64,000 bases of DNA from Streptomyces sp. NBC_01142 (GTDB taxonomy: Bacteria; Actinomycetota; Actinomycetes; Streptomycetales; Streptomycetaceae), in NCBI RefSeq assembly GCF_026341125.1, contig NZ_JAPEOR010000001.1:2046001-2110000 (forward strand), written 5' to 3'. A model generated the notes under the pieces. The model was not told the DNA's origin, did no database searches, and was given only the letters and a program-made list of their open reading frames with translations. Shown in pieces: positions 37,075 to 45,297 of this stretch (within the stretch, counting starts at the first letter, position 1; each line of letters opens with the position of its first letter). The translations under genes and the position numbers were made by a program.

Positions 37075-38126
37075 CCGAGTTGCAGATCAAGGGCGTGTCC
37101 AAGGCGTACGGCCCGGACGCGGCCGTCCTGGAAGCGCTCGACCTCACCGTCCCCAGCGGTGCGCTCGCCGCCGTACTCGGCCCTTCCGGCTGTGGCAAGA
37201 CCACCCTGCTCCGCATCATCGCCGGCTTCCTGCGCGCCGACGCGGGCACCGTCACGGTCGGCGGACGCACCCTGACCGCGCCGGGAGTGCACCTGCCCCC
37301 GGAGAGCCGCCGCATCGGGATCGTCCCTCAGGAGGGCGCGCTCTTCCCGCACTTGAGCGTGGCACGCAACGTCGCCTTCGGACTGACCGGCCTCGACCGC
37401 GGCGCCCGGCGCAGACGCACGGAAGAGATGCTGGACCTGGTCGGCCTCGGCGGGTACGGCGACCGGATGCCCCACGAGCTCTCCGGCGGCCAGCAGCAGC
37501 GCATCTCCCTGGCCCGTGCCCTGGCACCGGAGCCCGCTCTGGTGCTGCTCGACGAGCCGTTCAACGCCCTCGACAGCGCCCTGCGCGCCGGAGTCCGCGC
37601 GGATGTCCGTACGGCCCTGCGCTCCATCGGCGCCACCGCCCTTCTCGTCACCCACGACCAGCAGGAAGCCCTCTCGACGGCCGACCTCGTCGCGGTGGTA
37701 CGGAACGGGACCATCGCCCAGTGCGGCACCCCTCAGGAGGTCTACCGGCACCCCGCCGACCCGTGGGTGGCCGGCTTCGTCGGCGACGCCGTACTGCTCC
37801 CGGGCACCGCGGAGAACGGCACCGCCGCCACCGCACTGGGCCGGCTGCCGCTCGGCCCCTCGGCCGGGAACGGCAGCGCCGCCGAAGGACCGCGCGGCGG
37901 GACCGTTCTGCTGCGGCCCGAGCAGCTGCAGCTCACCGAAGCCGCGCCCGCCGGAGCACGCGGCGTCGTGACCGACGTCAGCTTCTACGGCCATGACGCC
38001 ATGGTCACCGTCGACGTCGAAGGGCTGGAGAACCCGGTGGAGGTCCGGGTCGCCGGACCGGTCACCGTCCGTCCCGGCCAGCACACCGGCATCCGCGTCA
38101 CGGGCGAGGCGACCCTGCACTCCTGA
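37071..38126 (+). CDS. ferric iron ABC transporter, ATPase (FbpC type)
   Basis: 351 residues. Walker A GPSGCGKTTLL, Q loop in GIVPQEGALFPHL, signature LSGGQQQRISLARAL, Walker B LVLLDEPFNALD and H loop THDQQEAL. A C-terminal TOBE/regulatory domain (TVLLRPEQLQLTEAA, GVVTDVSFYGHDAMVTVDV, VRVAGPVTVRPGQHTGIRVT) covers about 280-350, as in the CUT1/Fe subfamily, interrupted by an Ala/Gly-rich insert (AENGTAATALG...GSAAEGPRGG). Powers the permease at 35485. Confidence 0.94.
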   Translation: MTELQIKGVSKAYGPDAAVLEALDLTVPSGALAAVLGPSGCGKTTLLRIIAGFLRADAGTVTVGGRTLTAPGVHLPPESRRIGIVPQEGALFPHLSVARNVAFGLTGLDRGARRRRTEEMLDLVGLGGYGDRMPHELSGGQQQRISLARALAPEPALVLLDEPFNALDSALRAGVRADVRTALRSIGATALLVTHDQQEALSTADLVAVVRNGTIAQCGTPQEVYRHPADPWVAGFVGDAVLLPGTAENGTAATALGRLPLGPSAGNGSAAEGPRGGTVLLRPEQLQLTEAAPAGARGVVTDVSFYGHDAMVTVDVEGLENPVEVRVAGPVTVRPGQHTGIRVTGEATLHS

Positions 38127-38259
38127 CCGGGCGCCGGCGACGCGGCCGTCAGCCTGGACGCGACACTGAACCGGGCAGGCTGCAACGGGCAGGCAGCAAC
38201 GGGACACAGGCGCCGCTGGGTACGACGGAATCAGCTGCCCAGGACGAGTCGGACCGGCC
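38127..38259. other. gap after the iron importer with a short direct repeat
   Basis: Holds cgggcaggctgcaa/cgggcaggcagcaa side by side near 38170-38200 and no gene. The importer and antiporter genes converge here; a clean terminator hairpin is not obvious. Confidence 0.45.
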
Positions 38260-40035
38260 TCACGGGCCCGGCGGCGTGGGGCCGAGGAGTACGACGGTGT
38301 CACCGGGGCGCGGCGTGACCGCGTGAGCCTCGGTGACCGGGTCCAGCCGGCCGTCGGCCCGCACCACGAACAGCGTGCTGTGGCCGGAGGGGAGCGCATC
38401 CGAGACGGATTCCACCACGAAGCGGGCCCCTTGCTCGTAGCGGGCTGCCAGGGTGTGCCGGACCAGGGCCCGGCCGAACAGGATGTCGCCACCGGCGTAG
38501 GGGGCGATGACGCCATGACTGTCGTGCGGGGGGCCGGCGCGGTAGACCGGGCCCTCGACGCTGTCCCGCACCATGACCGACGCGAGCGCGTTGAAGTCGT
38601 CGTCGCCGGTGAGCAGGAACACCGCGGTGATCCCTTCGAGCCGCGCCTCGGGGTCGGTGGCCGTGGCCAGCAACTCGCCCGGTGCCAGCTCGATTCCGGC
38701 CTCTTCGATCTGTTCCCGCTGCCGCTCGACTCCTGCCCACATGAGCACGTCGAGTCCCGCGGACTTGAGGGACCGCCCGAGACCGATCACCCACGGATCA
38801 CCTCCGACCAGCAGGGGTCTGGTACGCGCGGATTGGACGACTCCCAGCCGCGCGGCCACGGGCGCCGCGGTCAGCGCGTACAACAGGACCGTCCCCACGA
38901 TCACCAGGAAGGTGACCGGCAGGATCTTGTCGGCGCCGTCCAGGCCCTCGTCGACGAGGGTGGCGGAGAAGGCCGACGCGGTGGATGCCGCCACGATGCC
39001 GCGGGGGGCCATCCACCCGATGAAGGCCCGTTCCCCGCCGGTCAGGCCCATGCGGTGGGTGGAGGCGTAGGCGACGAGCGGTCTCACCAGCAGGACGAGG
39101 ACGGCGATGAGGCCGAGGGAGGGGAGGAGTACCGGGGTGACGGATGCGGGGGTGACGGTGGCCGAGATGGAGATGAACAGCAGCCCGATGATCAGCTGGA
39201 CCAGCGTCTCGAAGAAGGGCCGGCGGGCGGGCAGGTCGAAACCCGGGAGGTTCGCGACGGCCAGTCCGGTGACGATCGCGGCGATCAGCCCCGTGTCGTC
39301 GCGCACGATGTCGCATCCCGCCGACACGGCGATCACTGTGGCGAGTTGAGCCAGCGTGCCGAGCGTCTCGCCGAGCCGGAGGGTGCGCAGCGCCAGCCAC
39401 AGCAACGCGGTTCCTGCCGCGCCGCCCGCCAGCCCCACGGCAATGCTCAGGAGGAACCCACCGAAGTGGAATCCCTTTCCCGCCACGAAGCCGCCGGCGA
39501 GGATGGAGTGGAAGGCAACGGCCCCGAGGATGCCGCCGACCGGGTCGATCAGCGATCCTTCCCAGATCAGGATGCGCCGCACCTTGTCCGTCGGGCGGAC
39601 GTGGTCGAGTAGCGGACCGACGACCGTCGGCCCCGACACGACGAGGATCACGCCCAGCATCACGGCCACCGCGATCGGCACAGCGAAGAGCATCGGGGCG
39701 AGACCGGTGGTGGCCGCCCAGGTGAGCACCACGCCGAGCACCAGCAGCCTGGCCACGACGCCCCGGGTACGGCCGGTGAGGTGACGCAATTCCAGTCCGA
39801 GACCGGCGTCGTAGAGAATCACCGCCACGGACAGCGACACCAGGGCGGAGAAATCCGGCCCCACCAGCCGGTCGGGATGGATGACGTCGGTCATGGCTCC
39901 CGCGGCGAAGCCGACCGGCAGCAGCACGACCAGCGCGGGGACGCGCAGACGGCTCGCCAGCAGCTGGGAGCCGACGGCGAGTACCACGGTCAGGCCGATA
40001 CCAAGAAGGATCTGGTCGTCAGTCAGGGCGCTCAC
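38260..40035 (-). CDS. cation/proton antiporter (CPA1-like) with C-terminal TrkA-like domains
   Basis: 591 residues: about 12 helices of a Na+(K+)/H+ exchanger (ASRLRVPALVVLLPVGFAAG, SLSVAVILYDAGLGLELRHL, VVSGPTVVGPLLDHVRPTDK, IWEGSLIDPVGGILGAVAFH with ion-site Asp, WMAPRGIVAASTASAF), then a cytosolic TrkA-N-like part (about 420-520) and a TrkA-C-like end (VVRADGRLDPVTEAHAVTPR, GDTVVLLG). The N part of the nucleotide domain lacks a clear GxGxxG, so ligand control is uncertain. GTG start at 40035 lies within 14-bp tandem repeats, just after the CLC stop, giving a two-gene operon. Confidence 0.88.
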   Translation of the reverse strand: MSALTDDQILLGIGLTVVLAVGSQLLASRLRVPALVVLLPVGFAAGAMTDVIHPDRLVGPDFSALVSLSVAVILYDAGLGLELRHLTGRTRGVVARLLVLGVVLTWAATTGLAPMLFAVPIAVAVMLGVILVVSGPTVVGPLLDHVRPTDKVRRILIWEGSLIDPVGGILGAVAFHSILAGGFVAGKGFHFGGFLLSIAVGLAGGAAGTALLWLALRTLRLGETLGTLAQLATVIAVSAGCDIVRDDTGLIAAIVTGLAVANLPGFDLPARRPFFETLVQLIIGLLFISISATVTPASVTPVLLPSLGLIAVLVLLVRPLVAYASTHRMGLTGGERAFIGWMAPRGIVAASTASAFSATLVDEGLDGADKILPVTFLVIVGTVLLYALTAAPVAARLGVVQSARTRPLLVGGDPWVIGLGRSLKSAGLDVLMWAGVERQREQIEEAGIELAPGELLATATDPEARLEGITAVFLLTGDDDFNALASVMVRDSVEGPVYRAGPPHDSHGVIAPYAGGDILFGRALVRHTLAARYEQGARFVVESVSDALPSGHSTLFVVRADGRLDPVTEAHAVTPRPGDTVVLLGPTPPGP

Positions 40036-40071
40036 GTCAGGGTGCTCACGTCAGGGTGCTCACGTCAGGGC
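40030..40071. repeat. 14-bp tandem repeat spanning the CLC stop and antiporter start
   Basis: Three adjacent copies of gctcacgtcagggt, the last with one change, at 40030-40043, 40044-40057 and 40058-40071. On the coding strand each reads CCTGACGTGAGC, so the CLC stop and three possible GTG starts fall inside; since 14 is not a multiple of three only one GTG is in the antiporter frame. Confidence 0.85.
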
Positions 40072-41453
40072 GCCCCGGCCGTGGTTGCGCTCCCGGAAGT
40101 CCCCGGCCCGGCCGGCTTCTCCGACGGCATCGCAGGTCCGGGAGGCAGCAACTCGGTGGTGACGAAGGCGACCACGGCCGCCAGGATCACGACGGGGATC
40201 ATGGCGGAGGATCCGAGCAGCAGGACCACGAGCACCACACTGCTGACCGGCAGCCGCAGAGCGCTGGTCGTCGCGGCCGCCATCCCCGCCGCCATCCCCG
40301 CCACGACACCCAGGCCGGGCAGGGGCGCGAACAGCACGCCCATCGCCCCTCCCAGGAAGAGCGAGGGAAACACGGGGCCGCCGCGCAGACTGCCGAGGCA
40401 GAACGCGTAGGCGGCGCCTTTGAACAGCAGGACGGCGATCAGGGCACCGATACCCCAGGCGTGCGGATCGGCGGCCATCTGGCTCAGTGTGGCCTGGCCG
40501 GACGAGGCGACTTCCTGGGGTGTCCGACCGGTGATCAGCGCGTACAGAGCGGCGCACGCCGCGGCGCCCAGCGCGCACACGACCGTCCGGGTGAGGGTGC
40601 GCACCGTGACGAACGCCGCGGCCAGCCGGCCTCCGGCCAGCACCAGATGCATGAACACCCCGATGACCACGGCCATGAGCAGCGACCAGACAATGTCTCC
40701 CGTGTCCAGGTGCGGGAACGGCTCGGGCAGTTTCAGGGTCAGGCTGCCCGTCTGCAGTCCGGTCCAGCGTCCGAAGCCCGTGAACACCAGGGCTCCTACC
40801 CCGCTGGACAGCAGGGCGGGGAGCATGATCGCGAACAGCTGCGGCCCTCCCACCCCCGCCACCTCGATGAGGAGCACCGCGGCGATCAGCGGGTTGCCGA
40901 AGATCGCCGCGATGGCCGCCGCGGCTCCGGCCGCGCCCAGGAGGGCATTGCTCTGCGGGGTCGCGGGAGCCCGCGCGAGATCCCTGAACAGCAGGGCGAG
41001 GCCCCCGCCGAGCGCGATCAACGGCGCCTCGGGTCCCAGAACCGCGCCGAACGGCAGGCTCGCCGCCGCCGCGAGCACCACACCTGGCAGCGCAGCAGAC
41101 GAGGCGCTGACCGGGTGCAAGCCGGACGCGGGGATATGGCCGCCCGCACCTGGCAGATGCGTGACGACCAGGCCGACGACGACTCCGGCGATCAGGAGGA
41201 GGGGCAACGGCCACCACCACGGTGGGGTGTCCCAGCCCAGGGCGTGGGGGAGGTCCGCCCACAGCACGTGCTCCAGTTCGTGCAGCCCGACGAGGAACCA
41301 GAACGCGGCAAAAGACACCGGGATACCGATGAGAGCGCAGAAGACGAGCGTCTTCAGATAGCCGGGCGCACGCACCACGTCGCGCATCCGGTCCGACTCC
41401 TTCGGCCGCGTCCCGCCGTCGGATGCGGCTGATCGAGGATTCGGCTCCGTCAT
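40065..41453 (-). CDS. CLC-family chloride channel/transporter
   Basis: 462 residues with the CLC pattern: a GSGIP-equivalent loop GAGGHIPAS (102-110), GPEAP with gating Glu142, and SLRGGPVFPSLFLGGAMG near the chloride site. No CBS domains follow. Whether it is an H+/Cl- exchanger or a channel turns on the internal proton Glu, which I cannot assign with certainty. Upstream of and co-directional with the antiporter at 38260, suggesting joint control of pH or charge balance. ATG at 41453. Confidence 0.9.
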   Translation of the reverse strand: MTEPNPRSAASDGGTRPKESDRMRDVVRAPGYLKTLVFCALIGIPVSFAAFWFLVGLHELEHVLWADLPHALGWDTPPWWWPLPLLLIAGVVVGLVVTHLPGAGGHIPASGLHPVSASSAALPGVVLAAAASLPFGAVLGPEAPLIALGGGLALLFRDLARAPATPQSNALLGAAGAAAAIAAIFGNPLIAAVLLIEVAGVGGPQLFAIMLPALLSSGVGALVFTGFGRWTGLQTGSLTLKLPEPFPHLDTGDIVWSLLMAVVIGVFMHLVLAGGRLAAAFVTVRTLTRTVVCALGAAACAALYALITGRTPQEVASSGQATLSQMAADPHAWGIGALIAVLLFKGAAYAFCLGSLRGGPVFPSLFLGGAMGVLFAPLPGLGVVAGMAAGMAAATTSALRLPVSSVVLVVLLLGSSAMIPVVILAAVVAFVTTELLPPGPAMPSEKPAGPGTSGSATTAGAP

Positions 41454-41630
41454 GGGGTCTCTTCCTTCCCGGACCGACGCGTTTGTCTCGATGGTCCACC
41501 GGACTGTCGCCCCTCGCCGCCGGAGAGAGTGCTCGGCGGCGCGGCACGACTCGCCCGCTGGTGCGATCCTGAAGGGGGCGGGAGGCCGGCAGCCCGAGCT
41601 GTCCGGCTCACAGCAGCGAGGAGAAGCGAC

Positions 41631-41912
41631 ATGCCAGGTCTTCTTCGAGGAGTAGCGCGCACCGCAGTGGTGGCCGGGACGGCGACCGCGGTGTCCAACC
41701 GGGTCTCGCGGCGCCAGGCGGGCCGATGGGCCGACCAGAACGAAGGGACGGCCCAGCAGTCTGCCCCCGCCCCCGCCCCCGCACCCGTCGCGCCGGTCGA
41801 CGAGATGAGCAGCAAGATCGCTCAGCTCAAGGAACTCGGCGATCTGAAGGAGCAGGGGGTACTGACCGACGAGGAGTTCGCGGCTCAGAAGAGTAAACTT
41901 CTCAACTTGTGA
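41631..41912 (+). CDS. SHOCT-domain small protein
   Basis: 93 residues. Short N-terminal segment (RGVARTAVVAGTATAVSNRV), a Pro-Ala linker (APAPAPAPVAPVDE) and a C-terminal SHOCT domain (QLKELGDLKEQGVLTDEEFA, AQKSKLL). SHOCT modules are short oligomerising or tethering units common in bacterial membrane and phage-related proteins. ATG at 41631 with GAGGAG before it. Role unknown. Confidence 0.88.
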   Translation: MPGLLRGVARTAVVAGTATAVSNRVSRRQAGRWADQNEGTAQQSAPAPAPAPVAPVDEMSSKIAQLKELGDLKEQGVLTDEEFAAQKSKLLNL

Positions 41913-41930
41913 CGGTCCGGATGACGGCCC

Positions 41931-41950
41931 TCCGGCGGGATCCCGCCGGA
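41931..41950. terminator. perfect 20-bp palindrome, bidirectional terminator
   Basis: TCCGGCGGGATCCCGCCGGA between the convergent SHOCT and potassium channel genes; 19 bp after one stop and 5 bp before the other. Confidence 0.72.
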
Positions 41951-41954
41951 CGGG

Positions 41955-42515
41955 TCAGAGCTGGTCCTCCGGGGGTTCCGGGACATCCCCCCGTCGCCGC
42001 AGCCCGATCCGGACCGCGCTGAAGAGGACCTTGGCGATGATTCCCACCAGGATCAGGTCGGCGAGCATCTGCACGGTGGTCAGTACGCGGGTGCCCCCGG
42101 TGGTGGGCGTGATGTCCCCGAAGCCCACGGTCGCGAACACCGTGACCGTGAAGTACAACGCGTCCGTACGGTTCAGTGGCTCCGAGAACGACTCCGGCCG
42201 GTTCATGGAGATCAGGAAGTACGCCGCGGAGAACATCAGCAGGAACAGCGGCACGGCAGTGGACAGAGCCTCGATTGCACGCAGCCGGGGATGCTCCGCA
42301 CGGGTGATGGCGACGGTCTGCCAGGCGACGAGGCAGCCGAACAGTGCCAGCCCCAGCGCCAGCGCCGCGGCGGTGGCGCCGACCCCGCGGTTCAGGGGAC
42401 ACAGATAGAACAGCGCCGTCAGCAGGACCACCGAGGCTCCCGAGCGGAGCAGCGGTCCCACAAGCTGACGGCGGCGCTCGCGGGCGCTGAGGCCGGCGCG
42501 TTCCTCTTCGGTCAT
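41955..42515 (-). CDS. two-pore-domain-like potassium channel (Ion_trans_2)
   Basis: 186 residues with four hydrophobic segments and one pore loop carrying the K+ selectivity filter TVGFGD (129-134) in LYFTVTVFATVGFGDITPTT. Charged residues at the N-terminus (TEEERAGLSARERRRQL) and C-terminus stay in the cytoplasm. No RCK/TrkA domain, so gating is not by a nucleotide-binding partner on the same chain. Sits among antiporters and anion transporters. Confidence 0.9.
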   Translation of the reverse strand: MTEEERAGLSARERRRQLVGPLLRSGASVVLLTALFYLCPLNRGVGATAAALALGLALFGCLVAWQTVAITRAEHPRLRAIEALSTAVPLFLLMFSAAYFLISMNRPESFSEPLNRTDALYFTVTVFATVGFGDITPTTGGTRVLTTVQMLADLILVGIIAKVLFSAVRIGLRRRGDVPEPPEDQL

Positions 42516-42590
42516 GGCCGCATCGGATCGGGCTCGGGTGCATGGCGTGCCATGAGCGCCTCCAGCGTTGGTCCCTGCTGTGGCCCCGGC

Positions 42591-43067
42591 TCAGGCTCGG
42601 GCGCCGCCCGAGGGGGGCCCGTCGCCGGCCGTGGTCTCCACCGTGTCGAGTGAGGCCAGCAGGGCCTGGACGGGAATCCGTCCGCCTGCCACGAGTTGCG
42701 CACCGCTGCGTCGCAGGGCCCGGGCGAACGGGGCGGCCCAGAGGTTCTCGTACACCAGGATCCCGGCCGCGTTGCCCGGCTCCAGGGCCATCCCTGCCTC
42801 GTCGATGTCGTCCTGGCCCAGCAGCCCGGACGAGACGCCGTCGAACACGGACAGGTCGAGTTCACCGTCCCCGTTCAGATCCGTCAATTCCAGGCCGACA
42901 ACACTCCCGTCGATGTCCTTCCGTACGAAGAGGAGGTCGAGGATACGGATGATGCCTCGGTCGACCAGGTCGACAAGAAGAGGAAAACCCTCGCCCGTCA
43001 TGCGGTTGCCCGGGAACTCGACGACCAGATAGTCGACCGGTCCCATGTCTTCGAAATCGTCGCTCAT
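42591..43067 (-). CDS. DUF6325 family protein (DUF1269-like)
   Basis: 158 residues. The opening MGPVDYLVVEFPGNRMTGEG and PLLVDLVDRGIIRILDLLFV are characteristic of this actinobacterial family; the end (NLWAAPFARALRRSGAQLVA, GRIPVQALLASLD) is helical. A Asp/Gly-rich loop (LTDLNGDGELDLSVFDG) resembles a Ca-type loop but no function is established. ATG at 43067 with GAGGAG 5 nt upstream. Confidence 0.8.
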   Translation of the reverse strand: MSDDFEDMGPVDYLVVEFPGNRMTGEGFPLLVDLVDRGIIRILDLLFVRKDIDGSVVGLELTDLNGDGELDLSVFDGVSSGLLGQDDIDEAGMALEPGNAAGILVYENLWAAPFARALRRSGAQLVAGGRIPVQALLASLDTVETTAGDGPPSGGARA

Positions 43068-43200
43068 GCCCACTCCTCACACGCGGCTCGGCGGTCCTGA
43101 CCGCGCCCGGCCTTTCCCGCCGGCATTTCCCGCGAAGGCATGGTCGGACGGAGTCCTGCAGCCATTGCAACATTCGCGGGAATGCCTCGCACCTTCGAAT

Positions 43201-43920
43201 TCAACTCGTCAGCTGATAGAGGCTCTTGCCGGTCAGCCACAGTCCGAGGAGAAGGCATAGGACGACAATGGCCCGCTCCTGGTGTGCGGACAGCCAGGAG
43301 CGCAGGTTCGTCAGTGCACGCTGTGCCTTCTCCGGCGCGAACACCATGTACAGCTCCATGGCCAGGAGGCTGGCGGTGGCGAGGATGCAGAAGCCCATGA
43401 GGGCCAGATACGACTCGGCATGGGAAAGGTCGGCGTCCACGACCGTGGCAGCCCCGGCACAGACCATTCCCCAGGGCTGCAGGAGCAGGGCGAGTGCGGC
43501 TGCCGACCACGCGGAGGCCTGGTCCATCCGTGATGTCAGCGAAGGCCGGGAGGAAGAAGGCCGGGAGGAAGAGGCCAGGGTGGAAGGGGCTCGCGAAGAA
43601 GGAGCTCGGGAGGCCGCTGAGGACTTGGCGGGAGTACGGCGCCGGCGACGCCTGTGTTCGCTGTACAGGACCAGCGCGACACCGATGGCCAGCTTGGCCG
43701 CCAGTACGGCCGTGGAAGGCGGTGACTTGGGCGCCGGCGGCTCTCCGCCGGTGACCGCAAGGACCACGGCGATCACGGCAACGAGACAGGCGAGCCAGGC
43801 GAGGACGAATGCCAGCCCCTTCCACACGCCCCTGGGCGCGGTCAGCACCAGCACGAAGGCCATGATCGGAAGCGGATAGAGCGTGATGGCCAGACCGATG
43901 AGAAACAGGTCAAGCGCCAT
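43201..43920 (-). CDS. GAP-family membrane protein (Sap/sulfolipid-1-addressing type)
   Basis: 239 residues, six hydrophobic segments (FLIGLAITLYPLPIMAFVLV, AFVLAWLACLVAVIAVVLAV, ...AIVVLCLLLGLWLTGKSLY), matching the GAP/Sap family related to LysE-type exporters. A cytosolic linker of about 35 residues rich in Ser/Arg/Pro (ASRAPSSRAPSTLASSSRPS) comes from purine-rich DNA repeats at about 43540-43600. Mycobacterial homologues help export lipids; the cargo here is unknown. Confidence 0.78.
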   Translation of the reverse strand: MALDLFLIGLAITLYPLPIMAFVLVLTAPRGVWKGLAFVLAWLACLVAVIAVVLAVTGGEPPAPKSPPSTAVLAAKLAIGVALVLYSEHRRRRRRTPAKSSAASRAPSSRAPSTLASSSRPSSSRPSLTSRMDQASAWSAAALALLLQPWGMVCAGAATVVDADLSHAESYLALMGFCILATASLLAMELYMVFAPEKAQRALTNLRSWLSAHQERAIVVLCLLLGLWLTGKSLYQLTS

Positions 43921-44128
43921 GACCACGTACTCCGGACCGGGGCCCTGGCCGCTCGTCCGGCCGGAGGAGCGGCCACGGCCCCGCAGGCGTCGCTCTCACG
44001 ATCGAGTGGCTCATGCGCACATCGTCGCCTAGCGTCAAGAAAGGGTGCAAAAGATAAGAAAGGGGCGACCAGTTGCCGGTGAGCGTGAGTGAGGGTTCAC
44101 CGCGCCCGGGTGACGTACGGGTCGCCTA

Positions 44129-45070
44129 GTGCACCCCGGCGGACCCGAGGACCCCCGGGTGAAGCCCGCGGGCGACGGCCGCCGGGCCGTCTTCCGCCCC
44201 GCGTGGTGGCGGGCACGGCGCCATGCCCTGACGGTCACGGCTCGGCACACACTCACCCGCGCCGAACACCGCTTCCCCGTCATCACGCATCTGACGGCCC
44301 GCATGCTCTCGGTGAACGTCCTGGACGCGGCGACGCGTCTGGCCGCACAGTGCTTCCTGACCGCAGTGCCGCTGCTCTTCGTCGTGGGCTCCTTCGCCCC
44401 GCAGGGCGTCCGGAACCAGCTCATCACTTCGGTACGTGCAGTCTTCGGGCTCACCGGGGCAGCCGGAAAACAGCTGCAGGATGTCTTCCAGTCCGACTCC
44501 GGATCCCTGCGCGAGGCCACCGGCACGGTCGGTGCGCTGATGGTGCTGCTGTCCGCCACGGCCTGCAGTCGGGCGATGCAGCGGCTGTGCAAGCGCGCCT
44601 GGCAGCTCCCGAAGCAGGGGATCAAGATCGCTGCTTGGCGTTGGCTGGCGTGGATCGGCGTCTGGCTGAGTGTTCTGGTGGTGCAGGGGCCGGTACGCGA
44701 CGGCTTCGGCGTCGGGCTGTGGCTGGGTGTTCCCCTCACCGTGGTGTCCCAGACGTTCCTGTGGTGGTGGACCCAGCATCTGCTGCTGGGCGGCTACATC
44801 CGCTGGCTGCCGCTTCTGCCCGGAGCCGTCCTCACCGCCTCCGCCGTGACCGCTCTGTCGGTCGGGGCGCGCTTCTACATGCCCCGGGCGCTCAACCGGA
44901 CCCTGGCCGAGTACGGGTCGATGGGCTCGGTCCTCACCCTGCTCTCCTGGCTGATCGTGATCTGCGCCGCGGTCGCCGTCGGCATCACTGCGGGTGCCGT
45001 TCTGGCGCAGGAACCACAGCTGGCCCGTCATCTGGGCAGCTCCGCACCCCGCGCTCCGGCGGACCGGTGA
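44129..45070 (+). CDS. YihY/BrkB-family inner-membrane protein
   Basis: 313 residues, six helices, with the family core FPVITHLTARMLSVNVLDAA, ARLA-type start of helix one, and the later LPLLPGAVLTASAVTALSVG, YMPRALNRTLAEYGSMGSVL and LLSWLIVICAAVAVGITAG. Often miscalled ribonuclease BN in older databases; it is a membrane protein of unknown activity. The GTG at 44129 gives the first Lys/Arg-rich cytosolic segment. Confidence 0.85.
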   Translation: MHPGGPEDPRVKPAGDGRRAVFRPAWWRARRHALTVTARHTLTRAEHRFPVITHLTARMLSVNVLDAATRLAAQCFLTAVPLLFVVGSFAPQGVRNQLITSVRAVFGLTGAAGKQLQDVFQSDSGSLREATGTVGALMVLLSATACSRAMQRLCKRAWQLPKQGIKIAAWRWLAWIGVWLSVLVVQGPVRDGFGVGLWLGVPLTVVSQTFLWWWTQHLLLGGYIRWLPLLPGAVLTASAVTALSVGARFYMPRALNRTLAEYGSMGSVLTLLSWLIVICAAVAVGITAGAVLAQEPQLARHLGSSAPRAPADR

Positions 45071-45297
45071 CACGGGGCCCGCTGCCGGAGCGGTCGGTGT
45101 CCGCGACGTCTGGAGGCGATGCTGCGGGCCAGGCCAGGTACATGATGCTGTTCCGTGTCCGCCCGCGAGGCCGGCTGCGCCGCAGCATGCGGGGCAGGTT
45201 GCGGGCGAACCCGACAGCCCCCGAGGTGGACGGCCAGGGCGGCGAGCAGCAGCACGGTGTCCCGGCTGGTGATCGCCTCCCAGGCGTCTTCGCTCAC
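45028..45297 (-). pseudogene. small membrane-protein gene coupled to the KhtU-like antiporter, probably frameshifted
   Basis: A GTG at 45297 overlaps the antiporter TGA (GTGA, 45294-45297). The first 27 residues look real: VSEDAWEAITSRDTVLLLAA, LAVHLGG, one membrane helix. At a run of five G near 45232 the frame turns into low-complexity sequence, whereas the -1/+1 alternative continues sensibly as AVGFARNLPRMLRRSRPRGR, NSIMYLAWPAASPPDVADT. A one-base indel is likely, either real or a sequencing error. Full-length product would be a small one-helix protein of about 65-85 residues. Confidence 0.45.

Noticed and set aside
44129..45070. Ribonuclease BN
   Set aside because: The YihY/BrkB family was once labelled so; the protein is a multi-helix membrane protein with no nuclease motif.
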